Source: Trema orientale (lineage: Eukaryota > Streptophyta > Magnoliopsida > Rosales > Cannabaceae). From it: DNA of 64,000 nucleotides. This document shows, in pieces, positions 1 through 11,504 of the stretch. The stretch lies in the NCBI GenBank assembly GCA_002914845.1, contig JXTC01000639.1, forward strand, positions 1 to 64,000, read 5' to 3'. The notes beneath the pieces were generated by a model. The model saw only the letters and a list, made by a program, of their open reading frames with translations, had not been told where the DNA came from and searched no databases. Numbering within the stretch: position 1 is the stretch's first letter; the number at the start of each line of letters is the position of its first letter. The position numbers and the translations under genes are program-made.

Positions 1-135
1 ACTTTCACTTAAAAGGTGTATACACCCAAAAACTATGAAGAGGAGTGTATTTTTACAAAATCACTATGTGAAAAGGGTATTCTTCAAAGGACCCCTATAA
101 TTAACCTTGGTATATATGTTGCCTAAGTGGGATAT
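1..135 (+). mobile_element. 3' internal end of a copia element running off the window
   Basis: This short stretch lies directly upstream of an LTR. It ends in a purine-rich run (about 123-135, AAGTGGGATAT) that resembles the polypurine tract primer just before the 3' LTR of plant copia elements. No coding sequence is recognisable. Calling it internal element sequence rests on the tract and the adjacent TG boundary, so confidence is moderate. Confidence 0.45.
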
Positions 136-722
136 TGTTAGGAAATTTAATAATTTTCTATATGGATATAGGCCATATATCATGTTAATTGTGTTGGGCC
201 ATTTCATTTTGTGTAGACCTAATAGAATTGTGATCAAATAAGAATTGGGCCTAGAATACATTGGGTGTAGATCAAAATATGGATACATATTGCATATCCA
301 ACTAGGGTTGATGGATACTCTAGTTTGGTTGTCCGCCCATGGTTAGGTTAGGGTTATGGTTCTCATAGCTAAAGAAAAGATGTGCTCATATTTGGTGTAG
401 CCTCCATCTCTACTAAGAGAGAACTCTATTAGAGCACCTCAAGCTTTTGGTTGTAGAAGACTTTCAAATCCCTTCAAGAAATCAAGCCACCATAATTAGA
501 TTCCACCTAAGGTTCAATCTTCAAGTCTTGAACAAAATCTAGAGCTATGGAGCTCACTATATCTTAACCTATGTATTTAGAATGGATGATCCTGTGTTAA
601 GGGTAGACATTTAGTGTTGTCTACCCAATATGTGTTATAAAGATCCTATGTTAAGGGCAGACATTTGGTATTGTCTACCTAATATGTGTCATAAATTATG
701 TGTTATTTGGTTTAGTCTAACA
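136..722 (+). mobile_element. Copia-type LTR (probable 3' LTR)
   Basis: The segment starts TGTTAGG and ends CTAACA, the short inverted TG..CA termini of LTRs, and is about 587 bp long. It directly follows a polypurine-like tract, so it is probably the 3' LTR of an element whose body lies left of the window; a solo LTR is the alternative. Near its 3' end a unit of about 54 bp (around 592-643 and 646-697, containing GTTAAGGGYAGACATTT) is present twice in tandem. No partner LTR is in the window, so its age cannot be judged. Confidence 0.6.
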
Positions 723-2171
723 CAGTAGACGAAGGGCAAGCACTGTTAGTGACACCATCAAGTTTGCTATTAACGGGGTTTGTAGTATGAAGGTTGAGTT
801 GCTCCCAAGCCATTAGAAAGAAACAAAAAAGCTTAAAAAAAATGGGGATAAGAACAATTAGTGTTTACAAAGGCACTTGACTTAGTGGTGATTGTGTGTG
901 TGTTGAAGAAGTTGAGATTGTATAGCTGCATTTTTCGATTTAATGACCAAACTTATCTGTCGTGCTTCTAGAGATGACCCAAAGAGATGAGAGATGAAAA
1001 ATAAAAGCCATAGGCGTAAGATTTTTAAGAAAATGCCTACTATTATAAGACTTCACGTTCTTGTTGTAAAAATTCCTAGATTTGTAATCGAATGATTCTG
1101 AAATTGAATTGTGTTTTAGGGCTGAAGTGAGAAAGACAATTGACACAAAACGACATTTAAAAGCAAAACAATTAATTTATATTAAAATATTTGAAAGCAA
1201 GCATAGGTAATAAGCCAGTTGCCATTATTTTCATTGAAAGTCACTTTTAAATCTTACCCCCAACCAAAAACTGTTGGATCATTCAAACTTGCTTTATAGA
1301 GAGATTTAACGGTGATGGAGCTATGAGGGACTTAGTCCCTGAAAATAAACCAAGGGACTAAATTGGTGTCCTTTCTCAAAGCCCTAATATTTGTGGGTTG
1401 GAACTGAGAAGGACTAGGTATTAGGCTAGACCGACATTGTAGAAAGTGTTGGAACAGTCACCTAGGCCCACACTTGCATATCTGCTTTTGATAATCTTTT
1501 TCATTGATGTATATATTTGTTATATTCTTCACCAATTATGATTTCTAAGGAACAATTGAGCTGCTTCTTTTTTCTTCTTTCTTTTTTTTTTTTTTCCTCT
1601 GGTTTGAGATAAACAACTCTTTTAAGAAAAGCAGGAACTTTTATAATAATAGATTCCTATGGAAGAGGAGATGTCTCCCACTAAATTTATGAACTCACAT
1701 CCCACTTCTAAAACAAACTTAAATAAATCACGTGACATTTCATCATAAGACATTGTCAAGTACAATATTAGGAACAAAAAGGAAAATAATCACAAGACAT
1801 TGTTAACTACAACCTTTGGAATAACAAGGAAAATAAGCCATAAATATTCAATAGCAAAATTCGCCATCAATGAGATCTTAAACAAGTGTCAATGTACGCA
1901 ATTTCATAGATAAGATTAATTAAGCCGATAAATTTTGATTCTAGCAAAAATACCCTCTATCAGTAGAGTTTGCTCTTCTAAAAGATATCATGACAGACTG
2001 ACATATTTTCTGTATAGATCAATATTCGTCAATTTATTATTCAAAATTTTGAACTATAACCTACATAGAAAATGGAGAACGATTAAAGAGATCAAAATCT
2101 AATTTCACCCAAGAAAAATGATTATTAAACAAAAATGAAAAATAAAAATAAGAGAAAATCCTACTTAATAG
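723..2171. other. Intergenic, no gene recognised
   Basis: AT-rich DNA with a poly-T/pyrimidine stretch around 1565-1600. The open frames here are short, lack recognisable motifs and look like chance. Nothing else could be supported. Confidence 0.5.
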
Positions 2172-2639
2172 TAGAGCTACAAATATGGGCCGTCCAGCTC
2201 GGCCTATTCGGGCAGGAAGGGAAATTCGCGCCAGGCCGAGAATAGATGTGGGTCGGCCCGACCCGGCCCACAAATCTAAAAGGGAGGCTTGACTTGACTC
2301 GGCGCACAAATCTGAAAGAGAGGCCTGACCCGACCTTATAACTCGATGGCTAAATACTGGGTCGGATCAAAATTGGGCCAAAATCGGGCCAGCCCGATGC
2401 TATTTCGTAAAAATATCATTTTTTTAATAATAATTACAAAAACGATAAATTTTTTTTTTAAAAAAAGGCCACAAGGCCGGCCTGGCCCGATCCGATGGGT
2501 TCTCTACCCCGACGCAGCCCCATCGGCCTTAGGGTCGGACCAGGCCCATGCAGTGAATAGTATCAGGCCAAGCTGTACCCGGGCCAAATTTTCGAGCCAC
2601 AGGCCGACCCGTTTGACTCGGCCTATATTTGTAGATCTA
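2172..2639. mobile_element. Non-autonomous hAT-like MITE
   Basis: Inverted termini TAGAGCTACAAATATGGG on the left and, read inward from the right, TAGATCTACAAATATAGG enclose GC-rich flanks full of GGCC/GGCCCG motifs around an AT-rich core. Core and termini match the element at 30845-31186, which has an 8-bp target duplication. The terminal TAGAG also resembles that of the hAT transposon at 27892. No target duplication is visible at this copy. The open frames crossing it are by-products of the GC-rich repeats. Confidence 0.65.
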
Positions 2640-3299
2640 AGATATCACTGACAAATGTTGAGTGGAAGATTATAACGAGCCAATAGAAGTGAATAATTCT
2701 ATTAAAGCATACAACAACAATAATCCATATGAATACTCTTATTTTGTGTTGATTTTACAAGGATCCTAGCCCATAAAATTCATATGATGTTTTTAATCAG
2801 TTTATTATATATGTCTGTTTTGTACCTAAAACCACTTTGATGGTATCATATAACTTTGATGATATCATACTATCTTTTTATTATTAATAAAAGTATTGTT
2901 CCTTTAAAAAAAATCAGAGGAAAAAAACAATAAATCCATCAAAGACCAGTAAGGACTTGAGTAAGATATTGGGGAGGGGCATCATCTGGCAGGTCCATTG
3001 AATTCCGATAATTTCTATCACATGGTTTTGGTGGGGTCAGGCACAACTCAAGCAATTCCAAAAATTGCTTTCATATCCATAACGTGTAAAGCATTATTGC
3101 ACTTGAAATTATTATTGTGTCTCTTTTAAATTTCTTGAAGTTGACAAGTTCTTTTTCTTTTCACTATAAATTTTAAAGTGCTAATAATTTCACTACGATG
3201 TCAAAGACACATTAGATGTCAAAGACACATTAACTGAAAAATAAAAATTTATAAACAAGTTAATGGCGCCCCTAATAATACTCTCCTTTTTTTTTTGGG
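2640..3299. other. Intergenic, no gene recognised
   Basis: AT-rich sequence with no supported coding region or repeat boundary. Confidence 0.5.
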
Positions 3300-3760
3300 T
3301 ATTGGATATCACTTTTTTTTCTTTTTTCTTTTTTTTTTTTTTGAAAAAAAGAAGCACCATTACTTTGTCAAAGAATGACAATCGATTGTAACTACATCCT
3401 CTATGTAGGAAGGGATCAACGTCAACCCAAATCACCAAACAACACTGCGTAATAGCCCAGTTAGCTATCCCGTGAGCAACTCGATTACAGACTCTTCTGA
3501 CGAAATTGACAGACATTCTTATCTATTTCAGGAAATGACAATCTAATATCTTGAGTTACTGCTCCTGATTCCATATCATCAGTCATCCTTCACTTAAGTA
3601 AATTAACCACTAACTCAACAATTGCTAGCCTGATCTCAGCTTGTTCAACAATTGAAAGCCCACTTCAAATAGCCATTACCTCTGCTAAGTCCATCTAAAT
3701 CCACATTACCAAGCCTTAAGCCTCCAATTGCAGCAGCAATCACGATTTCTCAACAAATGC
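3300..3760 (-). pseudogene. 5'-truncated LINE remnant (RNase H end of ORF2)
   Basis: On the - strand, conceptual translation gives pieces of the C-terminal RNase H-like domain of plant L1-type LINEs: an AAAIGGLRLGN-like patch, then SGLSIVEQ/LAIVE-like residues in shifted frames, and finally VNFVRRVCNRVAHGIANWAI (about 3520-3460), the usual FV.R..N.VAH.LA ending. A T-rich run on the + strand at about 3310-3345 would be its poly-A tail. The reading frame changes several times and the 5' part is absent. Typical dead-on-arrival LINE copy; the exact upstream limit is uncertain. Confidence 0.6.
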
Positions 3761-4013
3761 ACGTAACTAGTAGTGTTTTAGGCCGAAACACTTTTCTACG
3801 AGTATTTTATAGAATGACTTCTTTCATAGGAGTGCCAAGACCATTGGTGACAAGTAGTCACTATATTAGCGGCCAGTGATTACTCCTAAAACAGATTTAA
3901 ATTTATGGTCAGATTATTCGTCACTTATATTATAACCTTCTTTTAAATTTTTTTTTTTTTTAAAAAAAAGTCTTACAAAAGTGGGGGAGGGGGGGAACCA
4001 TTTGGAAAGAGTC

Positions 4014-4250
4014 CTAGAAAAGGGTAAAAGACATGGATAGGATAGGACTAATTTGGGCAAAAATGACTATGGGTGGGATGAATTTGGGCAAAAATGAATT
4101 TTTTAAAATGATAATTTTAAGAATGTCAAAGACTATTTGACTTGTAGTTTATTATTTATGACGTTTTCAGGAGTTCTCGATGTCAAAAAGTTTGTGACTG
4201 AAAATGTCATTTTCAAAAGGATTCGTTAAAAAATAATAATAATAATAATA
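4014..4250. mobile_element. Degenerate MITE, family C (Mutator-like)
   Basis: The left part carries AAGACATGGATAGGATAGG and ACTAATTTGGGCAAA, matching the termini of the two better copies at 56326-56593 and 61950-62216. The internal palindrome (AATGTCAAAGA / GATGTCAAAAAG) is also recognisable. The right terminus is decayed into an (AAT)n run, and no target duplication is seen. Confidence 0.4.
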
Positions 4251-4389
4251 ATTCGTTTAGTCGCAAAGTACTCCTCCTACACGTGTCCTTCCCGCTTGGA
4301 AAAGTCATTTGAGCCCAAATTACTCTCGGCTAGGCCCATTTCCCTCATCAGTTCAAACAAGAGAGGCCGAATGGACCTTTGCCCTCATG

Positions 4390-4830
4390 ATTTACTGCAG
4401 GGAAAAGTTCATATATACCCGTTTTTAAAACCATCTTTTCATATATTCCCGTTTTTTATTTTTATTTCATAAATATCCGTTTTTATACTTTTTTTGGAGA
4501 AATGTAGACCACCACTGTTTTACACATGAAATGTAGACCACGATATATATTTCATGAATTAGTGTATACCGCGGTCCACATTTCATGAATAAAATTTACA
4601 CTCAAAATTGGCACACATTTTAAAATGTGTACCGTTCATATTTTACACATGAAATGTGTACCTCATGGATAAAATTTACATTGTAAATGTGGACCACTCA
4701 TATTTTTCATATGAAATGTGGACTGTAAAAATGGGTATTTTTGAAAGAAGTTTTAAAACGGGTATTTTTGAAATAAGTTTTAAACAATGGGTATTAGATG
4801 TAATTTTCACTTTACTGCAGCATTGCAATT
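4390..4830. repeat. Palindromic repeat, possible foldback/MITE
   Basis: The outer arms are inverted copies: the left arm has ATACCCGTTTTTAAAACC and related units, and the right arm has GGGTATTTTTGAAAGAAGTTTTAAAACGGG-like units (described, not exact). The centre contains several related copies of a motif like CATGAAATGTAGACCAC in both orientations. The symmetry suggests a small inverted-repeat transposon, but target duplications were not resolved. Confidence 0.45.
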
Positions 4831-5107
4831 CAGCTTGTATCCACCAACGGGAAGAACCTTCCATATTTCAACTCAAAACTTGGTCACTAATAACAGTTCT
4901 CCAATGTACTTACATTTTATTGTAAAGATCTCAACACATCCCTATAATGTTTAGTGGTTGAGATATTATGACTTTTTTTTTTTTTTTTTGTAAAGAGATA
5001 TTACGATAATTAGACAAGTGAAAATCTTCATTTTGATTATTATATATGTGTACATTTCTCAGCTTGGTTCATTGTAACACCCTGATACCATTTTGCAGTT
5101 ATGGCTA

Positions 5108-5410
5108 ATTTGGTATTGTTGTACTGCAGTTGTATTGTATTCGTGTTGTGAGCAATAAGTAACTGTGAGAAAAAAATTTTAAGCATTTGGTGAATTTGAT
5201 TTACAAAATTATTGGGCTATTTAAAAACTGCATCTAAGTATTTAGTAATTTATAAATTGTGTGTGCTATAAAAATATATTTTATATAACTTATATTATAA
5301 CTGCAGAAGTAGTTTTGAAATACAGTCATTATCATGCTTCTCAAATTATGCTTAAAATAACGGTTACACAGTTTTAAAACAGTGACCAGAAACAAGAACT
5401 TACCAAACAC
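5108..5410. mobile_element. Possible MITE
   Basis: The left side begins near TTTGGTATTGTTG and the right side ends near CTTACCAAACAC, short inverted termini (TTTGGTA / TACCAAA) that often bound plant MITEs. The interior is AT-rich and non-coding. The call rests on these short ends only. Confidence 0.3.
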
Positions 5411-6434
5411 ATCTTCCTCTTTTTTGAATGTTGGATTATAGTTGCAACCAAAAACTTCATCCGATTTCTTTGCCCAAAAAAAAAAAAAAAAATCCCGCTT
5501 GACAGACAACAATGTTCTGTTCTCTTTAGGTAATTTTTTCCCCTTAATTTTCCCCTAAAAAGTGGACAACAATTTTAAAAAAAAAAAAAAAAAAAAAAAG
5601 AAGAAGAATAAGGAAGAGGTCAACAAGTTAACAGTGTTATCAATGCGAGAAGGGCAAAACAGCAAAGCAGAGAGTGGCGATGGAGGGTTTGTACTTGTTG
5701 GTTTCCTTTTAAGTTCTGCCTCATGGCAAATATCGTTTTGGAAGCTTCTTAATAGCCAGCATCTTACAAACACGTGGCAAGCGCGTGCTTGAAATAAGAA
5801 AAATGATGATGGTATATCGCCAATGAAGTCTAACGGGAATGCTCAGATATTCTACCGGTGTAGTGGATTTATCATAGGCTAAACCGACAATCAATTTCGT
5901 ATAAAATCTCGAACAATGACGAGTTGTATTTTAATTTGACGCATATGATCAAATTACAGTTATTCATTTTCATGAGACTACTTTCATGAAACTACTGTAA
6001 TACGTTAATCGAGACATACATGATTGTTGTTAGCACAACTCAAAATGGTATAAACCTAATATCACCGATGATATTGAATGAACATGCTCAAAAATTATAC
6101 TACTATAGTAGGCGCATTTGAAACTAAATCAAAAAGCAATTTCGTAGAATTTTGTTACGAATGCATTTGTCGAATTTGAGTTGTACATTAGTGCATCTAT
6201 GGTTGGATCCACATGTGGCCCAACGTCCAGACAAATGGCCACACTTATGAAATGAACCACCCAAATGCAGCAAACATGTGGACATTTGCTGCTAGCAAAC
6301 CTCTTTTATGTAGCTCGATAATTGTACGTGGTGTTTTCAGTTTAAAAAAGACAAATAAATAAATAACAACAATGTAATGCATGAGAAGATTCATCAACGT
6401 TTGTAATGCTTGAGAAGGTTCATCAATTTGAAAG

Positions 6435-6608
6435 GAGTAATATGGGGCACCAGTAATGCTTAGCACCACGTGTCTGTTTGTTACTGGATGATTTCAATTA
6501 ATAAATTGAGTCACACATAATCTCCATCTAAATTATAATTATAATTAATCAGTGATAAATTGACACATCAGATGATGCTGGATACTATAATACACTATAA
6601 CATTATTC
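6435..6608. mobile_element. Mutator-like MITE, family A, copy 1
   Basis: A 174-bp palindromic element that starts GAGTAATATGGGGCACCAG and ends with the inverted form (…TATAACATTATTC). It is flanked by 9-bp direct repeats, ATTTGAAAG (6426-6434) and ATCTGAAAG (6609-6617), differing at one base. Nine-base duplications are typical of Mutator-type transposition. The same family occurs at 26417-26589 and 61396-61579. Non-coding. Confidence 0.8.
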
Positions 6609-6617
6609 ATCTGAAAG

Positions 6618-7339
6618 AGTTCAAATGATATCTTAGAACTAGTCAAAATACAAATTTTGCCTAAAATTGAAGAATTCTTTGACTAAAAGTACGTCACCCA
6701 AAAAACAATTCTTGACTAGCATGTTAATGATTATAAATTTTAGCGACGGCCGATGACGAAGAATACAATTTTAAGTAACTAAATATATGTTTAGATATGA
6801 CTAATTTCATTATTATATCTAGAAATTTGTTACTAAAAATATATTATAATATTAGTGACAATCTATATACTACGTTATGTTTATATATCTATATGTATAC
6901 TTTTTTTTTTCTTTTGGTTGTGAGGATATACATACGCGGTGATATTTTTTAAATTGAGAATAGGCATCAACTCAAAAGTGGTCAAAACTCATCTCAAACA
7001 TCAAGCATCTTGCTATTTCTTTTTGGATTGATATATTGAATCTTGCTACTTGCAACTTAATTTTTCTATATAATACTAAGTTGCCTAATATTATATGAGA
7101 TATCAGTCTATTAGGGATTATATTAAATAGATTCGGTTCTATTTAAAGTGTCAGCTTAATTCTCACAATAATAGATTGATATCTTATATGATATTGACTA
7201 TTGTACACTTTAAAGTGCCCTATAGCATTACTATTTTTTTTTTGTATACAAAGGATTAACAAGAGCCAAATATACTAGTAACGTTATTAGCTCCCCTTCA
7301 CCCCAAAAAAATTACAGTTACGTGAATAGAAAACTTTTT
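6618..7339. other. Intergenic, no gene recognised
   Basis: AT-rich sequence; around 7085-7200 a short stretch is roughly self-complementary (ATTATATGAGATATCAGTC and its inverse). No gene is supported. Confidence 0.4.
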
Positions 7340-9060
7340 ACCTTAAAGTAGAGATCTCGATATGAAGTAGAAGAACCAGTCGACGAAGAGGCTTCTAAAA
7401 TCCGTCAGTCAACTCGTGAGAAAAGATCACTGGCATAGTACTGAGATTATGTCACTCAGAGCAACATTGCATACTACCTTTCTAATAAAGGATGGAAAGC
7501 CAACGACTTTTCATGAGGCTACCAAAAGCCCAGATGCATCCCTATAGATGATAGCAATGCAAGAAGAGATTGAAGCCCTTCACAAGAGTAAGACATGGGA
7601 TCTTATTTTGCTACCACAAGGAAGGAAGGCATTGGAAATAAATGGATCTACAAGATCAAGCATGATTGCAATGATCAAGTGGAGCAGTATTGTGCGAGAT
7701 TGGTGTAAATAGATATGCTCAGAAAAAAAGATATTGACTTCAACGAGATATTTTCACCTATGGTTCGACTCATAATAGTTAGAGTAGTTTTGGCAATGTG
7801 TACTATGTTTGACTTACATCTAGAGCAGGTAGATGTGAAAACTACTTTTTTTCATGGAGAACTTGAAGAAAAAATTTATATACTCCAATCAGAAGATTTT
7901 GCTGAAACAGATAAGGAGAACTTGGTTTGCAGGTTGAACAAATCTCTATACGGTTTCAAATAGGCACCGAGGTGTTGGTATAAGAGATTTTATTCCTCAT
8001 CATAAGCCTTTAGTATAACAGACTAAGTTCAGGCCATTGCATATATTTCAGGAGGTTTGATGAAGATAGTGATTTCATTATCTTATTATTGTACGTGGAC
8101 GACATGTTATTGTGGGCCTCAACCAAGATATAGTCCAAGAATTTAAGGCACAATTGGCTAGGAAATTTGATATGAAGGACTTGAGACCAACAAATAAGAT
8201 TCTAGGGATACAAATTCACTGAGACAGAAGTAACGGGAAGATTTGGCTTTCTCAGAAGAATTATTTAAAGAAAATCTTAAGATGCTCTAATTTCTATCAC
8301 ACTTCCTATTAACTTCAAGTTATTTTCTGAGATGTGTCTTAGCAATGAAGTAGGGAGGATGAAGATGTCTCGAGTACCATATGCATCAGCAGTGGGAAGC
8401 TTAATATTCGCTATGATATATATAAGTCCAGACATTGCACAAGCAGTGGGAGCGATTAGTCGATACATGGCGAATCCTGGTAGAGAGCATTAGAATACTG
8501 TGAAGAGAATTCTAAGATATATTAAAGGAACCTTAGAGGCTTCATTATATTATGGAGGAGGATCAGAATTTACTGTCAGAGAATATGTTTATTCAGATTT
8601 TGCAGGTGATATTGATAAATGAAAATCTACAAGCTATGCATTTACTCTTGCAGAATGAGCTGTAAGCTGGGTTTCGAAACTACAAACTGTTGTGGCTTTA
8701 TCCATAACAGAAGTAGAATATATGACGGCTACATAAGCTTGTAAAGAGGCTATTTAGATTCAAAGGTTATTGGAGGAGCTCGGGCACAAACAAGAAAAGA
8801 TTCTTCTATTTTGTGATAGTTAGAGTAACTTGCATATTTCAAGAAATCTAGTCTTTCATTTCAGAATAAGCCACATAGATGTTCAATATCACTTTGTTCA
8901 AGAAGTAGTAGAAGATGGAAGTGTGAATATAAAGAAGATTTATACCAAGGAAAACCTTGCAGATGTTTTAACTAAACCAATCAACACTGACAAGTTCTAA
9001 TGGTGTAGATTCTCATATGATCTAACAGAAACGTAAGCAACATAAAGAATTGATAAACAA
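7340..9060 (+). pseudogene. Decayed Ty1/copia pol: reverse transcriptase and RNase H
   Basis: Translation in shifting frames gives, in order, the end of integrase/linker (EEPVDEEASKIRQSTREKRS), the start of the copia reverse transcriptase (EALHKSKTWDL), FNEIFSPMVRLIIVRVVLAM (7735-7795), LEQVDVKTTFFHGELEEKIY (7822-7880) and LVCRLNKSLYGFK. The YVDDML catalytic region follows near 8093. An RNase H segment ends near 8985 with ENLADVLTKPINTDKF. Multiple stops and frameshifts show it is dead. Gag, protease and most of integrase are missing on the 5' side, as is the 5' LTR. Confidence 0.85.
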
Positions 9061-9309
9061 AAAAGGAGAGATTTTGTGAAGACATTATTAAAATCAAGTC
9101 CTCAAGTCGGAGAATGTTGAACATATCAACAATTATGGCACTACCAACTATATTGTTGAAGTCAAATTAATGGTGTTGTTCACATTATAGGAATTAAAAA
9201 AAAATGCTCACCAATCAGCCGTAATAGCAGCAGTAAAAAAGGTGGTGTTCCTACTTGTTCATACCACCTCTCAAGCTCTATAAATATGAGAGTTCATCAC
9301 TTTTTTTAT

Positions 9310-10603
9310 TGGGATATTTGTCCTAAAGTATATTTTTAATTTTATCCTTTTAGTACAAATAACTTTCTCTTATATGTAATTATGATATTTGCTAGATTAA
9401 ACTGTCTCAGTTGAATAGTTTATATATCTGAAAAAGATTCCATGACTTTATTTGTGTATAAAAAAACAAACATGATTAAGTATTAATTATATGGGAGATT
9501 TATTTCTTTATCTAAGTCTAAATTAACTAGTTCACAATCTGTAAATAAAGATGGAATACTATATTTACTAAAAATTGTATTTTTTGTCTATCTCAACGGG
9601 AATGATGTTTCTCAAATCATTAAAGTGTCTGACTTCTGATAGAAATACTAGTACAACATAAACAAGTTATGTGTATTGAACTGGAGCTGGTAAGATAAAG
9701 AATTGGAGTATCGTAACTCAATTCTTAATATTACCACAAACTAGCTTTTAACATATAGATCTTAATCATTGATGTTTGACTGGTTTTGTTTTCATGAGTT
9801 GTAGCCTTTTTTATTTGTTAAAAGACTAGCCTCTGTGAAATTAGAGGTGAACTCTGACATATTAGATGTTATGGCTTATGAACTAAATAGTTAAAGACAT
9901 TATACATTAATGCCACTTTAAGGTCTTTCAAGATTTATAGAATAATTAAATCTAAGATTTTAATATTCACTTTGTGAATTAGTTGATAATTTTGTCTAAA
10001 TGGCCATTGAGAAAAAAATTATCAACAACATTATTCCTTGATAGAAAGATGGTAACTTAAAAGTAAATATATGTTGGAGGAGTATTACGGTAATTTCACC
10101 TATCCAACTACGGTATTGTATAGGGATTTTACATGTGGTATAGAATATGTTAGATAGATCGGGTAATTAAGGCTAGTTGATTAAATCTCTATAAAAGGCT
10201 TGACATTTAATCTAATAGTGCAGTATTGGGTCTTTAGTGGAATGTCCCCTTTACTAATAGTATTTATATAAATACCATAATAAGAGTTATTATGTATTTA
10301 TCATACTATTGGAGCTTAGATTATTTTGATCCATTAAATCCCTTGTCTAGCTCAACAAAGCTCATTAAATGGTTGGTGGTATTTGTGAAATTAGTTTCAT
10401 GAAACTGTGTAAAATAATGATTCTAGAAGTTAGTATTTTTATAAATAAGTTACATGAGTTAGACATATTTATAAAAATACACCCAAAGCCTAAATTAGAG
10501 AACAAGCCCAATCTAATTGGATTAAGATTAGCAGTTTTGGGGCCTCATATATATAAGATACATGAGAGAAAAAACTGTACCACTCTAGCCTAGTGCAACA
10601 CAC

Positions 10604-10651
<48 letters not shown>

Positions 10652-11158
10652 CAGTGAATTTTGGCCAAGCACAGTGAACTAAAGTCACTGTGCAATACGT
10701 ACATACTCATCCCGGAGAGAAGAAAATAGTTTTTTAGAAATTTCACGTGTTCATCTCAAATAACTGTGACTAGAAGATCAAGATAGTTCTCTAATGAAAG
10801 ATTCAACTTAGTACCCACTTACCTCATAGACAAGAAGATCTAGGGTTGGAGATTTGATCACTATCAACAAGGAGATCAAGGAGGAACACGCTACAAAGGG
10901 TAAACCCTAATCTCATCTCTAGGGTTTATGCATATAGATTTGATTTATATTATACATGATCCTGTATATGATATATGCATGATCTATGGTCATGAAAATT
11001 ATTTTCATGAAAATTTTAAAACCTAAATCCGCTAATTTTTCTACTGTGTTCATGATGTGATCATGTGTTTTCCATAGTTTTTATGCAGATATGATTTTTC
11101 CTAAGTGTTATGTCAATTCAAGTTATGATTTTTCTTAAGTGTTAGGTCAATTCCAACA
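9310..11158 (+). mobile_element. Second copia-type LTR nested in the 3' LTR
   Basis: The segment begins TGGGATATTTGTCCTAAAG, resembling the LTR start of a SIRE/Bianca-like copia group, and ends CAATTCCAACA. Its 3' part carries the AAACCCTAATCTC and CCTAAATCCGCTAATTTT stretches usual in these LTRs. At about 1.85 kb with no coding domain, it fits a solo LTR inserted into the older LTR. The 5-bp flanks (TTTAT and GTTTT) do not match cleanly, so boundaries or history are uncertain. Confidence 0.5.
10607..10649. repeat. (AG)n microsatellite
   Basis: About 21 uninterrupted AG units in the transcribed part of the nested LTR. Confidence 0.95.
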
Positions 11159-11504
11159 GTTTTGCATCCCATTCCAAAAATATTTCTTCTCCCCTTAAGA
11201 GAGAGTTTAAGCTTAGAAATTCCTCTTAAGTATTCTATTTTAGTTTTCTCCTAATTTATTTAGAGAGTGTTTTCTCCTATTTCAAGAAAGAGAGATTTAT
11301 TTATACTCTCCTTGTATTTAGAGAGAAGTGAGTTGTAATCTCCTTTTCATAGTGAAATTTTTCACAACCTTGTCCGTGGACATAACCTAAATTGGGTGAA
11401 CCACGTTAAATCTTTCGTATGCCTTATTTTTTCATTTTATTGAAATTTTTTCAATTTGTATTTTAGCTGTATGTTGTCGCTTCCGCAAAGCCGATCTCCT
11501 AACA

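Larger units (their letters stand above)
9075..11504 (+). mobile_element. 3' LTR of the 7.3-kb copia remnant, interrupted by a second LTR
   Basis: A purine-rich tract (9058-9073, AAAAAAGGAGAGATTT) is followed by TG at 9075, the expected start of a 3' LTR. The same LTR resumes at 11159 and ends CTCCTAACA at 11504, after a segment (TCCGTGGACATAACC / GGGTGAACCACG) typical of the R-U5 part of plant copia LTRs. Removing the insert at 9310-11158 leaves about 581 bp. A TATA-like run (TATAAATA, about 9280) lies just before the insertion. Confidence 0.6.

Noticed and set aside
2061-2651. Open frames of 82 and 101 codons
   Set aside because: They cross the GGCC-rich arms of a hAT MITE and encode low-information Arg/Pro/Gly-rich strings.
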